From: Campylobacterales bacterium
Lineage (GTDB): Bacteria; Campylobacterota; Campylobacteria; Campylobacterales; QNZT01
Assembly (NCBI GenBank): GCA_027080605.1
Contig: JALWRO010000138.1
Location: 1 to 6,064 of the forward strand
DNA length: 6,064 nt
Direction of reading: 5' to 3'
Position numbers and translations under genes: made by a program. Below are positions 5,964-6,064 of this stretch, in pieces; the first letter of the stretch is position 1; each line of letters starts with the position of its first letter. The notes beneath the pieces are model-generated. The model was not told where the DNA came from. It saw only the letters and a list, made by a program, of their open reading frames with translations, and searched no databases.

Positions 5964-6064
5964 TCAGCACCCACACCCTACAGGCGAATAAACATTACCG
6001 CTTAAAACATTTTTCAACTCTTCCAACACATGACGATTATTTTTCTTAACCGTAGAGATATACC
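5964..6064 (-). CDS. C-terminal fragment of an unidentified protein, cut by the window edge
   Basis: An open frame enters at the right edge and gives 32 codons before TGA at 5964-5966. The residues begin YISTVKKNNR, continue with HVLEELKNVLSGN and end SPVGCGC. The helical, basic-then-amphipathic pattern looks like a genuine protein end, and resembles the tails of some insertion-sequence transposases (IS66-like), but this is only an impression. The DNA here is more AT-rich than the cyd genes. No inverted terminal repeat can be confirmed. If it is a transposase, the cyd operon sits directly beside a mobile-element boundary. Confidence 0.35.
   Translation of the reverse strand, partial: YISTVKKNNRHVLEELKNVLSGNVYSPVGCGC

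Noticed and set aside
5888..5993. A second frame past the TGA of the edge reading frame, containing VLNGY, as a possible frameshifted continuation
   Set aside because: It would require a frameshift with no slippery run visible, and the residues are too few to judge.
1..6064. CRISPR arrays, tRNA or rRNA genes, riboswitches
   Set aside because: No regularly spaced repeats, tRNA-like cloverleaf or conserved RNA leader was seen. The intergenic stretches are under 110 bp and explained by promoters and hairpins.

Overview
All recognisable genes in this window lie on the minus strand, so transcription runs from high to low coordinates. The core is a cytochrome bd-type quinol oxidase operon: a small DUF4492 membrane protein (5630-5845), CydA (4087-5628), CydB (2964-4094) and a 64-residue one-helix membrane protein (2755-2949). 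These genes are 1 nt apart, overlapping by 8 nt, and 14 nt apart, each with a strong AAGGAG-type ribosome site. Downstream comes a second tightly packed pair: an NRAMP-related metal transporter (1429-2676) and a CPA1 Na+/H+ antiporter (1425 to beyond position 1). The antiporter starts with TTG 3 nt after the transporter stop and runs off the window edge.

The organism is most likely a Campylobacterota member of the Sulfurovum/Sulfurimonas kind (inference). DUF4492-cydA-cydB is an arrangement I associate with Campylobacterota and Bacteroidota, and the CydB sequence is of the Bacteroidota-like type. The strong Shine-Dalgarno sequences before nearly every gene argue against Bacteroidota, which mostly lack them. 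I could not run a database search to confirm this.

Layout from right to left: 5964-6064 holds the C-terminal end of an unidentified reading frame entering from outside the window, in AT-rich DNA. Positions 5861-5963 are intergenic, with a possible terminator hairpin for that gene and an extended -10 promoter for the cyd operon. Then come the four cyd-operon genes. Positions 2677-2754 form a short intergenic stretch with a hairpin at the end of the small gene, a likely -10 element, and three copies of an 8-bp half-site (one perfect 20-bp palindrome plus a third copy one helical turn away). The transporter pair follows.

Functionally, the cyd operon would encode a high-affinity terminal oxidase that takes electrons from quinol to oxygen and builds a proton gradient without pumping. 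The downstream transporters would use or adjust ion gradients: divalent cation uptake and Na+/H+ exchange. The main points to follow up are the CydX-like small protein, which shares a WYxxW motif with CydX; the unusual CydB, which lacks the DGFD motif; the operator-like repeat; and the non-canonical NRAMP metal site.
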